From positions 46,164 through 110,163 of the forward strand of contig NZ_BMEC01000017.1 of NCBI RefSeq assembly GCF_014636295.1: a stretch of DNA of 64,000 nt, given 5' to 3'. Positions 34,961 to 44,737 of the stretch are shown here, one piece after another (position 1 is the stretch's first letter; each line of letters opens with the position of its first letter). The notes under the pieces were generated by a model, which saw nothing but the letters and a program-made list of their open reading frames with translations, had not been told where the DNA came from and did no database searches. The position numbers and the translations under genes were made by a program. Origin of the DNA: Marivirga lumbricoides. GTDB lineage: Bacteria > Bacteroidota > Bacteroidia > Cytophagales > Cyclobacteriaceae.

Positions 34961-36676
34961 TTGATAGCTTTTTCATTACTTAAAGAGATTCAGGAGTGGC
35001 ATGTGCTGTTGTTTGTTATTTTTACCTCCGCTTTAGTTTTTTTGGAATGGCGCAAGAAGAAAAAGAGGAGAGTTTGGCGAGTTCTGACTATAATACTTGC
35101 CGGTATCTCATTGTATATCATTTATTTGCAGCCTGTAGCTTTATCCAAAAAGGAAGATAAGTCTATTTTAGTAATTGGGAATGGTGTTAAACCTGGTATA
35201 AAAGATTCTCTTCTCCAATCAGATAAGTTGGAAGTATATGAGTATGATTTTGAAACGACATTATTAAAAACTCTTTCATCCAAAAAAGTAAAACTTAGCA
35301 GCTTAAATGAATTACCTTTTAAGGTGGATACTTTATTCACTGTAGGTTATATTCCTCCCATTAATCCCCATTATTATGGGTATAGAAGGGACTTGATTGA
35401 TGATTCCTCCCAATACAGTATAAGCTATCCGAAGTGGTTAAAGCTGGGAGAGGAGCTTATTATTAAGGTAAATAATGATTCTGATGATGCGATCACTGCT
35501 AAAGGTATAGTAGGTTTGGATTCTGTTAATACAATTGTTGAAGCAAACACAGAATCGGTAATTTTAAAAACAGCTCCTAAAAATACGGGAGTAGTATTCG
35601 GCAATTTGCAGCTTAACGATGATGTTTATTATTACCATACAAGTATTCAGAATGAAAAAAAATATGTCTTTCATATAGTTAGTGAAACTCCTGATTTTGA
35701 ATGGCGTTTTCTAAAAGATTATCTTGAGAGCCTGGGACATGCAGTATTTTATGAAAGTAAAATCTCTAAAGAAAAATACAAATCTTCCTTCTCCAACTGG
35801 CCTGACTCTCTTTCAAAGCAAAAATATAGCAAACAGCCTTTAGCTTTGGATGTATTATTGGTGGATATGGAAGCATGGAACAATATGGGAGGGCAAAGAA
35901 AAAATGATTATAGCAAAATTTTAAATACGCGTCAGGGGGCACTCATTTTAAGGGCCAACCCCAATGTGTCTGTTTCTCTGCAATCTATAAACCCTACTCT
36001 GAAAAACAGGATTTTCTCAGCTAAAGAAATTAGTTTAAATAATGGGGTTAATTTATTAAATATCAGTGGATTAAATTCATTTCAGAAAGTAGATGAGCTA
36101 TACTTATACAAAAATATTTTACCGACTGTGAGTATTGGTTTTTTACAAATTCAGGATACTTACCAATGGAGTCTGGCAGGAAAAAAGATTGAGTATAGAA
36201 ATTATTGGTCTTCAGTTTTAAACCAATTAATGAGAACCCACAAATCAGAGTATTCTTTTACTAATGAATGGCCGGTAGTATATCAACCTTTTCATGCTTC
36301 ATTTTGGTCTGCTCAGCCTCTGGATTCAATTGAGGTGATTTGGAATGGATCAGATACATTGCGTAAGTCTGTTGTTCAGGATCCTGTATTTAATGAGCGC
36401 TATCAATTGGTCTTCTATCCTGAGAAGGTAGGACAGTATCAATTGTCAAGAGGAGAAAAATCTTCAGATGGTTTCTTTTACGTACATCCAGATAGTACCT
36501 CCTCCCAATTATTAATGGAATCATCTTATAATTACAATTTCAATTCTTACTTGAGCAGGATAAATGATAGCCATTCCAATAATTCATCGAATAATAAAGA
36601 AGATTCTTTAACTTTTTGGTTTTTTTTGCTGTTTTTGCTAAGTATTAGCTTTTTGTGGATCGAAGAGAAAATATAG
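34961..36676 (+). CDS. Membrane protein of the MoxR/BatA cluster
   Basis: A 571-residue protein with two N-terminal helices (about residues 12-28 and 38-54), a large extracytoplasmic domain and a C-terminal helix (FWFFLLFLLSISFLWI). The topology is like BatA-type proteins and the first domain may be a degenerate GATase-like fold, but I cannot assign a family. It starts with TTG at 34961, 2 bp after the previous stop. It is the last gene of the cluster before the M20 peptidase. Confidence 0.7.
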   Translation: MIAFSLLKEIQEWHVLLFVIFTSALVFLEWRKKKKRRVWRVLTIILAGISLYIIYLQPVALSKKEDKSILVIGNGVKPGIKDSLLQSDKLEVYEYDFETTLLKTLSSKKVKLSSLNELPFKVDTLFTVGYIPPINPHYYGYRRDLIDDSSQYSISYPKWLKLGEELIIKVNNDSDDAITAKGIVGLDSVNTIVEANTESVILKTAPKNTGVVFGNLQLNDDVYYYHTSIQNEKKYVFHIVSETPDFEWRFLKDYLESLGHAVFYESKISKEKYKSSFSNWPDSLSKQKYSKQPLALDVLLVDMEAWNNMGGQRKNDYSKILNTRQGALILRANPNVSVSLQSINPTLKNRIFSAKEISLNNGVNLLNISGLNSFQKVDELYLYKNILPTVSIGFLQIQDTYQWSLAGKKIEYRNYWSSVLNQLMRTHKSEYSFTNEWPVVYQPFHASFWSAQPLDSIEVIWNGSDTLRKSVVQDPVFNERYQLVFYPEKVGQYQLSRGEKSSDGFFYVHPDSTSSQLLMESSYNYNFNSYLSRINDSHSNNSSNNKEDSLTFWFFLLFLLSISFLWIEEKI

Positions 36677-36680
36677 CAAT

Positions 36681-38174
36681 ATGTTAAAATGCATTTTTTT
36701 GAAATTTATAGTGTTCTTTCTTCTAACAGTATGTCCTTTAATAAGCTTCAGCTATTCAGGACAATCTACTGATACTCTTTCATTATGGCCTACAAACGTG
36801 GCATATTATGAAACCATTTCTCTATTATCTGAATACATTCAAAGAGAATCGGTTACAGGGAATGAAAAGGAAGCTGGTCTTTTTCTTGAAGAGTATATTA
36901 AATCTACAGATTTAAATCTGAGGGTTTTCTCAGATCAGGCAAACAAATACAATATAGCGGCTTCTCTGTATCCTCTGGATAGCAACAAACCTAATATTAT
37001 TTTACAAAGTCATATTGATGTGGTTCCCGCAGAAGCTTTAGAAAGTTGGGACTATGGACCTTACAGTGGCCATTTTGATGGGAAATATATTTATGGTCGG
37101 GGCGCGTTAGATTGCAAAGGTGTTGGGATAATGCAATTGAAAGCTTTGATGGCATTTAAATCAGACTATGATACTGCTGACCTGCCCTTCAATATCACAG
37201 CTTTATTTCTTTCCGGAGAAGAAACCGGGGGTAATTTTGGTGCTGCATATATCTTATCACAGTTTAAAGAAGAGCTTAATCCAGTAGTTGTTTTAGGTGA
37301 AGGTGGAGCAGGTTATAAAAATGTGCTGAAAAATAATCCGGAAAAAACAGTTTTTGGTGTTTCTATTGCTGAAAAACAAAGTTTATGGGTAAAATTGAAA
37401 GTAGTAAATGAAGATGGAGGACATGGAGCTGCACCGTCTGCAAATTATGCTAATTTACAATTAATAAAGAGTCTTAATAATCTGAATACCAGAAAAGTAA
37501 ACCTTCTTTTTCACAGAAGCACCCGACAAATGTTTAGGCGTTTGGGTAAAGCAGAAGGGGGTATCAGAGGTTTTTTTATCAGAAACATCAATTGGTCAAT
37601 TCTGGCTCCTTTCGTTCGAAAACAGATTGAGAACGATCCTTTCTTCTCATCACTCATTACTAATACAATCACTGTCTCTAACATTTTTAATCCTCCGGGT
37701 CCTCCAAATCAAATAAGTAATTATGCTGTGGCTGTTTTAGATTGCCGATTGGTACCTGGTACGTCTACCAAAAACTTTCTAAATTACATCAAAAGAAAGT
37801 TGGATAATGATAATATTGAAATCTCAGTAATCTCTCAGAGCCCTGAGGCTAAGCCTTCTAAGCTTAATAATTATTATAAAGCAATAGAAAGGGCTATCGC
37901 AGAAACGTACCCTCAGTCAGAAACAATACCATTTCTTTTTCCGGCAACCAGCGATAATAGTACATTCAGGTCATACGATATTCCTTCCTACGGATTTATC
38001 CCGGCTGTAATTAGTGAAAGAGATATCAATAGTATTCATAGCCATAATGAAAGAATTAGTGTAGAGGATTTGGGCTCAGGCATAAAAGTTTATTACAACT
38101 TTTTAAAACAAGTTCAGTTAAAAGAGCCGTTCTCAATATTTAATATTTTTAATGACGCTGACGAAGAAGAATGA
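36681..38174 (+). CDS. M20-family peptidase (carboxypeptidase PM20D1-like)
   Basis: A 497-residue exported zinc peptidase or amidase. A signal peptide (about residues 1-25) precedes the catalytic domain with SHIDVVP (metal-binding His and the nearby Asp), GRGALDCKG (bridging Asp) and SGEETGG (catalytic Glu and metal Glu). A dimerisation domain and a later IHSHNE motif (final His ligand) follow. Length matches the PM20D1/M20A type. It is tightly packed with the cluster upstream (4 bp) and overlaps the next gene by ATGA. Confidence 0.9.
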   Translation: MLKCIFLKFIVFFLLTVCPLISFSYSGQSTDTLSLWPTNVAYYETISLLSEYIQRESVTGNEKEAGLFLEEYIKSTDLNLRVFSDQANKYNIAASLYPLDSNKPNIILQSHIDVVPAEALESWDYGPYSGHFDGKYIYGRGALDCKGVGIMQLKALMAFKSDYDTADLPFNITALFLSGEETGGNFGAAYILSQFKEELNPVVVLGEGGAGYKNVLKNNPEKTVFGVSIAEKQSLWVKLKVVNEDGGHGAAPSANYANLQLIKSLNNLNTRKVNLLFHRSTRQMFRRLGKAEGGIRGFFIRNINWSILAPFVRKQIENDPFFSSLITNTITVSNIFNPPGPPNQISNYAVAVLDCRLVPGTSTKNFLNYIKRKLDNDNIEISVISQSPEAKPSKLNNYYKAIERAIAETYPQSETIPFLFPATSDNSTFRSYDIPSYGFIPAVISERDINSIHSHNERISVEDLGSGIKVYYNFLKQVQLKEPFSIFNIFNDADEEE

Positions 38175-38374
38175 AGAAATCTAAGGTTTTTCTAATAATT
38201 GCTGCGGTTTTTATGGCAATCGTGTTTTACGTTATCTACGATATGGCTTCAAAAACAACTTTTCCAGGTGGAAATAAAAAAAAGGAGCAAACAAAAAGTA
38301 CTCAGGACAGTATTTATAAAGATACAATGCAGGTTGAAATAAAGAGAGATGAGCCAAACAGGAAAAAAGATTGA
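38171..38374 (+). CDS. Small single-helix membrane protein
   Basis: A 67-residue protein with one N-terminal helix (VFLIIAAVFMAIVFYVIY) and a Lys/Thr/Asp-rich tail. Its ATG overlaps the stop of the M20 peptidase, and its end overlaps the DUF2452 start by 26 bp, so it is part of a coupled operon. I do not recognise a family. Tight coupling on both sides argues that it is a real gene. Confidence 0.65.
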   Translation: MKKSKVFLIIAAVFMAIVFYVIYDMASKTTFPGGNKKKEQTKSTQDSIYKDTMQVEIKRDEPNRKKD

Positions 38375-38825
38375 TATTGAGAAGGTTGACTTGGAGAAAA
38401 TGAAAGAGGGTACTACCAATAAACCCGGTATCATTGAATTTCCTCACCATTCCGGCAGTGCATTAATTAAACCTGAAGATAAAGGTAAAATTAAGGGTAG
38501 GGCAGTAGCAGCTATGCATCAGCAGACTGAAAGTCAGATGAATCAGTTGTATGAGCAGATGCAATTATTGGCCAATCAGGCAAAATCCCTTCAGAAAAGG
38601 GTGGAGATTTCTGAACGCATTTATTTAGCCAAGATGAACTTTGAGCCACTTATTAATCATGTTTACCATCTATATGAATCCGAAGAGGGTAAAGATATAC
38701 TTTCGCTTATTGCACCAAATGAATGGGGAAAAAGTAAAACTTATATTAGGTATTTAGCTTCAGTAAAATTGCTGGCGGATCATACCTGGGAAATAATTGC
38801 AAAGCCGGATGAAGAAGAGGGGTGA
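38349..38825 (+). CDS. DUF2452 protein
   Basis: A 158-residue cytosolic protein of the DUF2452 type: PGIIEFPHHSGSALIKPEDK near residues 26-45, then a helical, Gln-rich coiled segment (about residues 56-90) and a conserved NHVYHLYESEEG stretch. The function of the family is unknown. It overlaps the preceding small membrane protein by 26 bp and converges on the Sir2 gene. Confidence 0.85.
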   Translation: MSQTGKKIDIEKVDLEKMKEGTTNKPGIIEFPHHSGSALIKPEDKGKIKGRAVAAMHQQTESQMNQLYEQMQLLANQAKSLQKRVEISERIYLAKMNFEPLINHVYHLYESEEGKDILSLIAPNEWGKSKTYIRYLASVKLLADHTWEIIAKPDEEEG

Positions 38826-38855
38826 GGGTTTAACTAATTGATTTTCATTTGTTTA

Positions 38856-39548
38856 TTAAGGTTCTTTTGAACTAAGTAAACCTTTTATTTCTTCCATCCC
38901 TTCACCAGCTGATTTCTGAATAGCCGTAATTTTTTCGTACCCATAGTAAGGCGGAGTTTCAGGATCTACCACATAAATGGGAGTACCACTTTTTACTTCA
39001 TGAATTAATCCGGCTGCCGGGTAAACTTGTAAAGAGGTGCCAACCACAAGCAAAATATCAGCCTTGGCTACTATTTTTGCTGCAGGCGCAATCATAGGCA
39101 CCATTTCTCCAAACCATACGATGTGAGGACGTAACTGGGAATTTTTAGCACACACATCACCTTCTTTTAACTCCCAACCTTCAATATCATAAATTAGGTT
39201 CGGGTCTACTGTACTGCGGGCCTTTCCAATTTCACCATGCAAATGAAGAATGTTGGTTGAACCAGCCCTTTCATGTAAATCGTCTATATTCTGAGTGATG
39301 ATCTGTACATCAAACTCGGCCTCCAGTTCAGCCAAAATCTTATGAGCCCTGTTAGGCTGTGCCTGTTGGATGCCTTTTCTTCTTTGGTTATAAAAATCAA
39401 GTACCAGGGCGCGGTTATTTTGCCAGCCTTGTGGTGAAGCTACTTCTGTTACATCATAACCTTCCCAAAGCCCATCTGCTCCCCTAAAAGTAGGAATGCC
39501 ACTTTCAGCACTTATTCCGGCTCCTGTTAAAACAACTAATTTTTTCAT
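38856..39548 (-). CDS. cobB: Sir2-family NAD-dependent protein deacylase
   Basis: A 230-residue sirtuin that removes acyl groups from lysine using NAD. It has GAGISAESGIPTFRG at the N-terminus, QNIDDLHERAG with the active-site HLHGE, and VWFGEMVP. FYNQRRKG carries the Tyr-x-x-Arg pair of class III sirtuins that recognise succinyl or malonyl lysine. The usual zinc-binding CxxC pairs are missing: only one Cys (GDVCAKN) occurs where four are expected. Confidence 0.93.
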   Translation of the reverse strand: MKKLVVLTGAGISAESGIPTFRGADGLWEGYDVTEVASPQGWQNNRALVLDFYNQRRKGIQQAQPNRAHKILAELEAEFDVQIITQNIDDLHERAGSTNILHLHGEIGKARSTVDPNLIYDIEGWELKEGDVCAKNSQLRPHIVWFGEMVPMIAPAAKIVAKADILLVVGTSLQVYPAAGLIHEVKSGTPIYVVDPETPPYYGYEKITAIQKSAGEGMEEIKGLLSSKEP

Positions 39549-39664
39549 GGTACAAATTGTATTTTTATGCTTAAGAATTTCATTTTATCTTAAAGATAGA
39601 AAACGGGAATTAATAACATAAAATATCCTGTAACTTCGTTTTCGAAAATAAAAATTAAAAGTTT

Positions 39665-40612
39665 ATGAATTACAAATTATTCATTTTAGGCTTTGCATTT
39701 GTAAGTGCAACAGCCTGTGTAACGCAGAAGAAATATGATACTTTGCTGGCTGAAAAAGTACAAGCAGATGCTAAAAATCTGGAGCTGGAAGAAGATTTAG
39801 AGAGCAAAAGAAGTGAAATAGCAACATTAGAAACCCGCCTGGAAGAAGCAAAAGAGAGTTTAGCAAAAAGCAGAGAGGCATTTGAAAAAAGCCAAAACAG
39901 TCTGGATTCACTTCAGGCACAATACAATACGCTCAACAGCTATTATAAAGACTTAATGGGCAGCAGTGGCAAGCTGAATAAGGATTTAGCTGAAAAGCAG
40001 AAACTTCTCTTACAAATGGAAACAGACTTAGAAATAGCTAAGCAACGTAATGATGCATTGGCCACAGATTTAGCTGAAAGAGAAGCTAAAGTAGAAGAAC
40101 TGGAGCGCATTCTGGCAGAGAAAGATGCAGCTGTTGCCGCATTGAAGCAAAAGGTAAGTGAAGCTCTGTTAAACTTTAAGGAAAATGACCTTACTATAGA
40201 AGTGAAAAATGGTAAAGTATATGTTTCACTTGCTGAGCAACTATTGTTTAATTCAGGAAGTATTGTGGTAGACCCGAAAGGGGTGAGTGCTTTGAAAAAA
40301 TTAGGTCAGGTGCTTAAAGAAAATCAGGATGTAAACATAGTAGTTGAGGGACATACAGACGATGTGCCTATCGGAGGAAATAATAAATACATGAGAGATA
40401 ACTGGGATCTTAGTGTTTTAAGAGCTACTTCTATAGTAAGAATTTTAACAGAGAATGGTGCATCACCGCAAAGGGTAACGGCTGCAGGGAAAGGAGAGTA
40501 TGCCCCTAAAGCTGCAAATACTACTGCTGAAGGCCGCCAGAAAAACAGGAGAACTGAGATTATACTTACTCCTAAATTGGATGAACTTTTCCAGATTCTT
40601 GAAGCAAACTAA
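39665..40612 (+). CDS. OmpA-family lipoprotein with coiled coil
   Basis: A 315-residue outer-membrane lipoprotein. The signal ends at SATAC (Cys 18), followed by a long heptad-rich coiled coil (about residues 25-165) and a peptidoglycan-binding OmpA domain (about 180-305) with VVEGHTDDVPIGG and the Arg-rich NRRTEIIL end. It would tie the outer membrane to peptidoglycan. It is monocistronic, with a structured 3' region and a strong terminator. Confidence 0.92.
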   Translation: MNYKLFILGFAFVSATACVTQKKYDTLLAEKVQADAKNLELEEDLESKRSEIATLETRLEEAKESLAKSREAFEKSQNSLDSLQAQYNTLNSYYKDLMGSSGKLNKDLAEKQKLLLQMETDLEIAKQRNDALATDLAEREAKVEELERILAEKDAAVAALKQKVSEALLNFKENDLTIEVKNGKVYVSLAEQLLFNSGSIVVDPKGVSALKKLGQVLKENQDVNIVVEGHTDDVPIGGNNKYMRDNWDLSVLRATSIVRILTENGASPQRVTAAGKGEYAPKAANTTAEGRQKNRRTEIILTPKLDELFQILEAN

Positions 40613-40617
40613 TCAAA

Positions 40618-40670
40618 CTAATAGAAGGTGCTATTCTGCTCAATTGGATCTTCTATTAGATGAGCAGAAT
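40618..40670 (+). other. Two interleaved perfect inverted repeats in the 3' region of the OmpA-like gene
   Basis: CTAATAGAAG (40618-40627) matches CTTCTATTAG (40650-40659), and ATTCTGCTCA (40633-40642) matches TGAGCAGAAT (40661-40670), both perfect 10-bp arms. The order is A, B, A', B', so the two helices cross. Only one nucleotide separates A' from B', so both full helices are unlikely together; alternative hairpins are more plausible. It begins 6 bp after the stop codon. Confidence 0.6.
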
Positions 40671-40693
40671 TAAACATTTTGTGTGAAATAAAG

Positions 40694-40723
40694 AAGGTCA
40701 GATGGAGGGCATCTGACCTTTTT
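40694..40723 (+). terminator. Intrinsic terminator of the OmpA-like gene
   Basis: AAGGTCAGATG (40694-40704) pairs with CATCTGACCTT (40710-40720) across a 5-nt loop, followed by more T. An 11-bp stem with G-C pairs and a T-run is a classic terminator. Confidence 0.9.
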
Positions 40724-40735
40724 AAACTTTATTAT

Positions 40736-40808
40736 GTTGATGTTATAATTATTTTATAAACCTTAATAAGGTTGTCGTTTCAAAATAATAAAAAATAATA
40801 ACATCAAC
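40736..40808 (-). other. Nested inverted repeats downstream of the M57 gene
   Basis: GTTGATGTTAT (40736-40746) matches ATAACATCAAC (40798-40808), and inside them AACCTT (40759-40764) matches AAGGTT (40768-40773). Together they could form a large branched stem in the 3' region of the minus-strand M57 gene. It has no clean T-run for either strand. Confidence 0.4.
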
Positions 40809-40817
40809 AATTGCTTA

Positions 40818-41663
40818 TTAATAGAGGTATTCTAAAGCAACTCTATCATAATAGCCAAATACTCCTGTAGCACTTGAACTGAAGCATGATAGCATGATTG
40901 AGTTTGCATCAAAACCGGATGGAGTACCAGGGATTTGAACTGCACCCACACCGCCAGATCCTTCATTTCCACCACTTCCACAAGATAGAGAACGGTTGAA
41001 ATAATCAGTATGTCGCAGACCTAAACAATGGCCTATTTCGTGGGCAATTACATGGCTGTTCACTGCACGAGAATAATTATCTAAACCACTTAGAATTTGA
41101 ACCCACTTATAAGGTGCTCCACCACTTGGGAAACCGGCAGATCCACCAGCGCCTCCAGCTACTCTATACACGACAATGTCGGCATTAGTACTTGAAGAGA
41201 AAGATAGGCTAAAATTCAAATTGATATTCAACTGGTTATACCTATTGATCGCATCCTGAAGGCCTTGACGCATCTTAGTAGTCAATGCATTAGAGCCTCC
41301 TGTATATCCAATAACAGATATTGTTTGCGGAGAACTTACGAGATTGAAGGTACGATACTGCTCACCCATAGCTCCATGATGATCAATATCACTTTCTAAC
41401 ATTTTATCCAACATCTCAGGTGTAATTACAATATCTCCCTCCAATACGTAATTTGTTTGACCTGCTGTTCCAGATAACTCATCTCCATCCTGTAATTGGA
41501 TGTCACTCACATCAAAACCCAAAGTTTTGAATTTTTCAATCACATCATCCGAGATATGATTTGTTTTCAGATCGAGTTCTTCTTTGTTCTCACAAGAACT
41601 CATGATCACTGTCGTTGCCATGATTGTCAAAACAATCATTAAGCTGTTTTTTAATTTACACAT
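40818..41663 (-). CDS. M57-family HEIGH metalloprotease lipoprotein
   Basis: A 281-residue lipoprotein with signal ending VIMSSC, a propeptide-like region (LGFDVSDI, LEGDIVITP) and a zinc-protease domain. The site is H208-E209-I-G-H212-C-L-G-L-R-H218, the HExxHxxGxxH motif of metzincin-like M57 proteases. A paralogue lies at 44888 and a T9SS subtilisin gene stands between them. Target is unknown. Confidence 0.88.
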   Translation of the reverse strand: MCKLKNSLMIVLTIMATTVIMSSCENKEELDLKTNHISDDVIEKFKTLGFDVSDIQLQDGDELSGTAGQTNYVLEGDIVITPEMLDKMLESDIDHHGAMGEQYRTFNLVSSPQTISVIGYTGGSNALTTKMRQGLQDAINRYNQLNINLNFSLSFSSSTNADIVVYRVAGGAGGSAGFPSGGAPYKWVQILSGLDNYSRAVNSHVIAHEIGHCLGLRHTDYFNRSLSCGSGGNEGSGGVGAVQIPGTPSGFDANSIMLSCFSSSATGVFGYYDRVALEYLY

Positions 41664-41783
41664 AATAACGTAAGTTTTTGGTTACATTCGAATTATATTG
41701 TTTTCTTTACGGAACAAAAAATTATTAATAATAAATTTTTCGATATTATTATAAAAATACAATTCTTACTCAATATTATTTAA

Positions 41784-44723
41784 ATGTTATCTGATAATCA
41801 ACCAAATATTAATCAACTTATAAATGCAAACATATCTCCATTTAAACGCTATATAAATGTTGTAACATTCTTTTTGTTATATTTTTTATTTAACACACCC
41901 GTTGGTGTCACTGCTCAAAGTATAAATAGTTATCCTGAATGGATACAATTTTATGAAAATAGCCATAACCCTAATTTTAGAGAGCAATTCACGGATGAAA
42001 CAGCTTTATTTTTGTTTAACAGTGCTATAAGTTTAGACAGTTTAAAGGCGCACGGCTTTGAGGTGTATAGAAGACTAGCTCCCGATCTTATAATAGGGAA
42101 ATTGAAAACGAATAATCAAACTCAAGGAAAAGAAGGTTCTCATTATAGCTTTTCTCAGTTTGAAATTAACAACCTTTGGAAGCTATCCCCGGATCTTTTG
42201 AAAAAAGAAAGCTATAAGGAAATAATTAATGGAAAATTTTGGCTTCATGTTTCTGACTTAAGTGCTTTTCAAGAATTTGCCATACGTAATAATTACCTGA
42301 AAATTATAATAAATAGAAGGGGTTATTTTTTAATTGAGTTGAAACAAACTTCATTAAATTACTTATTAGAGCAACCCTTTATACAATATGTTGGGCAGGA
42401 AGCTACAATGCCGAAGAACGAGGCCACTGTATTAGATTTAAACCTTCATCCTAACAGGATTAATGCTGTGCACCATATATATCCTGCTCTGAAAGGTCAA
42501 GAACAAATTCTTAGTCTCCAGGAACCACTTTATGATATAGATGATATTGATCTTGCAGGAAGATATGTTGAAAGTTCGCTCGAAAGTGAGTTTACTGATG
42601 TACATGCAACGCAGATGGCTACTATTGCGATAGGTGCAGGGAATTCCTTTATTACCGGAGAAGGTGTTGCTGGCAAATCTTTACATACTTCCTCTGATAA
42701 CTCTAATATAATTCCTGACACTCAAGCAGATTATGAGCGCCTGGACGTTCAGATTCAGAACCACTCATATGGTACTGAAATTGAATCCTTTTATGGTGCT
42801 TCCGCTGCAATGTATGATGAAAGCGTTAATAACCTCCCTGAATTGCTCCACATAATGTCATCCGGCAACTCCGGAAATCAGTCGGCACAGGCAGGTAATT
42901 ACGCATCTATCTCAGGTTTTGCAAACCTTACCGGTAATTTTAAACATGCTAAAAATGTTTTAACTGTTGGCTCAGTAGACACTACGGGGAATCCTATTTT
43001 ACTAAGTAGCAAAGGGCCTGCACATGATGGAAGAGTTAAGCCTGAGCTTACTACTTACAGTATGGCCGGCACCTCCAATTCTGCTGCTTTAGTTTCCGGA
43101 ACAGCCATTTTACTACAACAGCTCTACAAATCACAATACAATACTGCTATGCCTGCAGCTTTATTAAAAGGTTTACTAATTAACTCAGCGGATGATGTAC
43201 ATAATAAAGGAGTAGATTTTAGTACAGGATATGGTCAGTTAAATGCTTTGAGAGCAGTTGAAAACCTCGAGAATAAACAGTTTTTTTCAGATGAAATATC
43301 CAATAATGATATCAATACACTGCCTCTCAATATTCCTTCAGATGTAATAAATCTTAAAATAACATTGGTTTGGAATGATCCTGCTGCCAATCCAAATGAT
43401 GAAAAAGCTTTAGTAAACGACCTTGATTTAACTGTTGTTAGGCCCGGCTCTCATATTGTTATGCCCTTAGTTTTAAATACTTCACCCAATGAATCTGCCA
43501 TCACTTCTTTAGCCATAGAAGGAGAAGATCATTTAAATAATATAGAACAGGTGGTGATAGAAAACCCGGAAAGTGGTGTTTACCAAATCAGGGTATCCGG
43601 TTTTGATATACCAGTAGAAAATCAAAAGTACTACATTCTTTATCAATGGGATGAAATAGATCAATTTCGCTGGACAAGCCCAACTGGTTCAGATAACATA
43701 CCTTATAATGGAGAAACAACCAGCCACTTAAGATGGGAGTCTTCTTTTTATGAGGAATATGGGGATATATTCTATCAATTAACGCAAGGTATTGAAGCAG
43801 GAACCTGGAAATCTGTTAAAGATGGTGTGTTACTTTCAGCAGAAAATTATAGATGGGAAGCTCCACAGGTGAATAGCCCTGCTTTATTTAAAATGATCAT
43901 TGGTGAAAAAGAGTTTGTCTCTGACACATTCTCAATCTCAGTACCTTTAAGGCTAGGAGTAGGTTTTGATTGTACCGATTCTTTAAAATTACAATGGCCC
44001 TCTTTAGCAAGTGCTGATCATTATGAAATTGAAACATTAAAGGATAATGAACTCCAAACTTATTCAATAGTGCAAGACACCTCGCTGGTAATTTCTACAG
44101 ATAAACTTGAAAGTAATTATTTCCGAGTAACCCCAATTGTCGAAGGTAAAAGATTGATCCAAAGTTTTACTATTAATTATCAACTTCAAGGTGCTGGCTG
44201 CTTCCTTAAAACATTCTTTGTAGAGGCTGTTCAGGATACAGGAGTTTTTTTACAGGTGGAACTAGGGGCTGTTAATGGTATACAAAATATTGATTTTGAG
44301 AAATTAAATGAGAACCAGGAATGGAAAACAATTAGCAGCAACAGTCCTGATAAACTAAGATATTCCATTTTAGACTCAAATCCTGATGATGGGCCAAACA
44401 CATACAGGGTAAATATCCAGTTTTCTAATGGAACAAGTCTCCCAAGTGAAAGTTTAACCATCTTTTTTGTTAAATCCAGAGATTTTATAGTGTATCCTAA
44501 CCCTATACGAAACAATGAAACATTGAGAGTTTTCAGTAAGAAAATAGAGAGAGATCATATATTTCAGCTTATTAACCCTCTGGGCAAACAGATTCTAGAG
44601 TCCTCACTTACTGATGAACGTACTTTCATCGATTTACCTGTACTTTCAGATGGTATTTATTATTACAGAATTTTTAAGTTAAAGGAGCAGGTTGCTAACG
44701 GTAAAATTGTAATAGTTAAATAA
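41784..44723 (+). CDS. T9SS-exported S8 subtilisin-like protease
   Basis: A 979-residue secreted serine protease. After a long N-terminal region with a signal (about residues 28-45) comes a propeptide, then an S8 domain: Asp in DIDDID (residues 251-256), H274 (VHATQM) and S431 (AGTSNSAA), with the oxyanion Asn in SSGNSG. A P-domain-like and an FN3-like region follow. The C-terminus (YPNP near residue 909, ending GKIVIVK) is a type A sorting domain for type IX secretion, which predicts export to the surface. It is divergent from the M57 gene at 40818. Confidence 0.9.
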   Translation: MLSDNQPNINQLINANISPFKRYINVVTFFLLYFLFNTPVGVTAQSINSYPEWIQFYENSHNPNFREQFTDETALFLFNSAISLDSLKAHGFEVYRRLAPDLIIGKLKTNNQTQGKEGSHYSFSQFEINNLWKLSPDLLKKESYKEIINGKFWLHVSDLSAFQEFAIRNNYLKIIINRRGYFLIELKQTSLNYLLEQPFIQYVGQEATMPKNEATVLDLNLHPNRINAVHHIYPALKGQEQILSLQEPLYDIDDIDLAGRYVESSLESEFTDVHATQMATIAIGAGNSFITGEGVAGKSLHTSSDNSNIIPDTQADYERLDVQIQNHSYGTEIESFYGASAAMYDESVNNLPELLHIMSSGNSGNQSAQAGNYASISGFANLTGNFKHAKNVLTVGSVDTTGNPILLSSKGPAHDGRVKPELTTYSMAGTSNSAALVSGTAILLQQLYKSQYNTAMPAALLKGLLINSADDVHNKGVDFSTGYGQLNALRAVENLENKQFFSDEISNNDINTLPLNIPSDVINLKITLVWNDPAANPNDEKALVNDLDLTVVRPGSHIVMPLVLNTSPNESAITSLAIEGEDHLNNIEQVVIENPESGVYQIRVSGFDIPVENQKYYILYQWDEIDQFRWTSPTGSDNIPYNGETTSHLRWESSFYEEYGDIFYQLTQGIEAGTWKSVKDGVLLSAENYRWEAPQVNSPALFKMIIGEKEFVSDTFSISVPLRLGVGFDCTDSLKLQWPSLASADHYEIETLKDNELQTYSIVQDTSLVISTDKLESNYFRVTPIVEGKRLIQSFTINYQLQGAGCFLKTFFVEAVQDTGVFLQVELGAVNGIQNIDFEKLNENQEWKTISSNSPDKLRYSILDSNPDDGPNTYRVNIQFSNGTSLPSESLTIFFVKSRDFIVYPNPIRNNETLRVFSKKIERDHIFQLINPLGKQILESSLTDERTFIDLPVLSDGIYYYRIFKLKEQVANGKIVIVK

Positions 44724-44737
44724 ATACTGGTACACAG

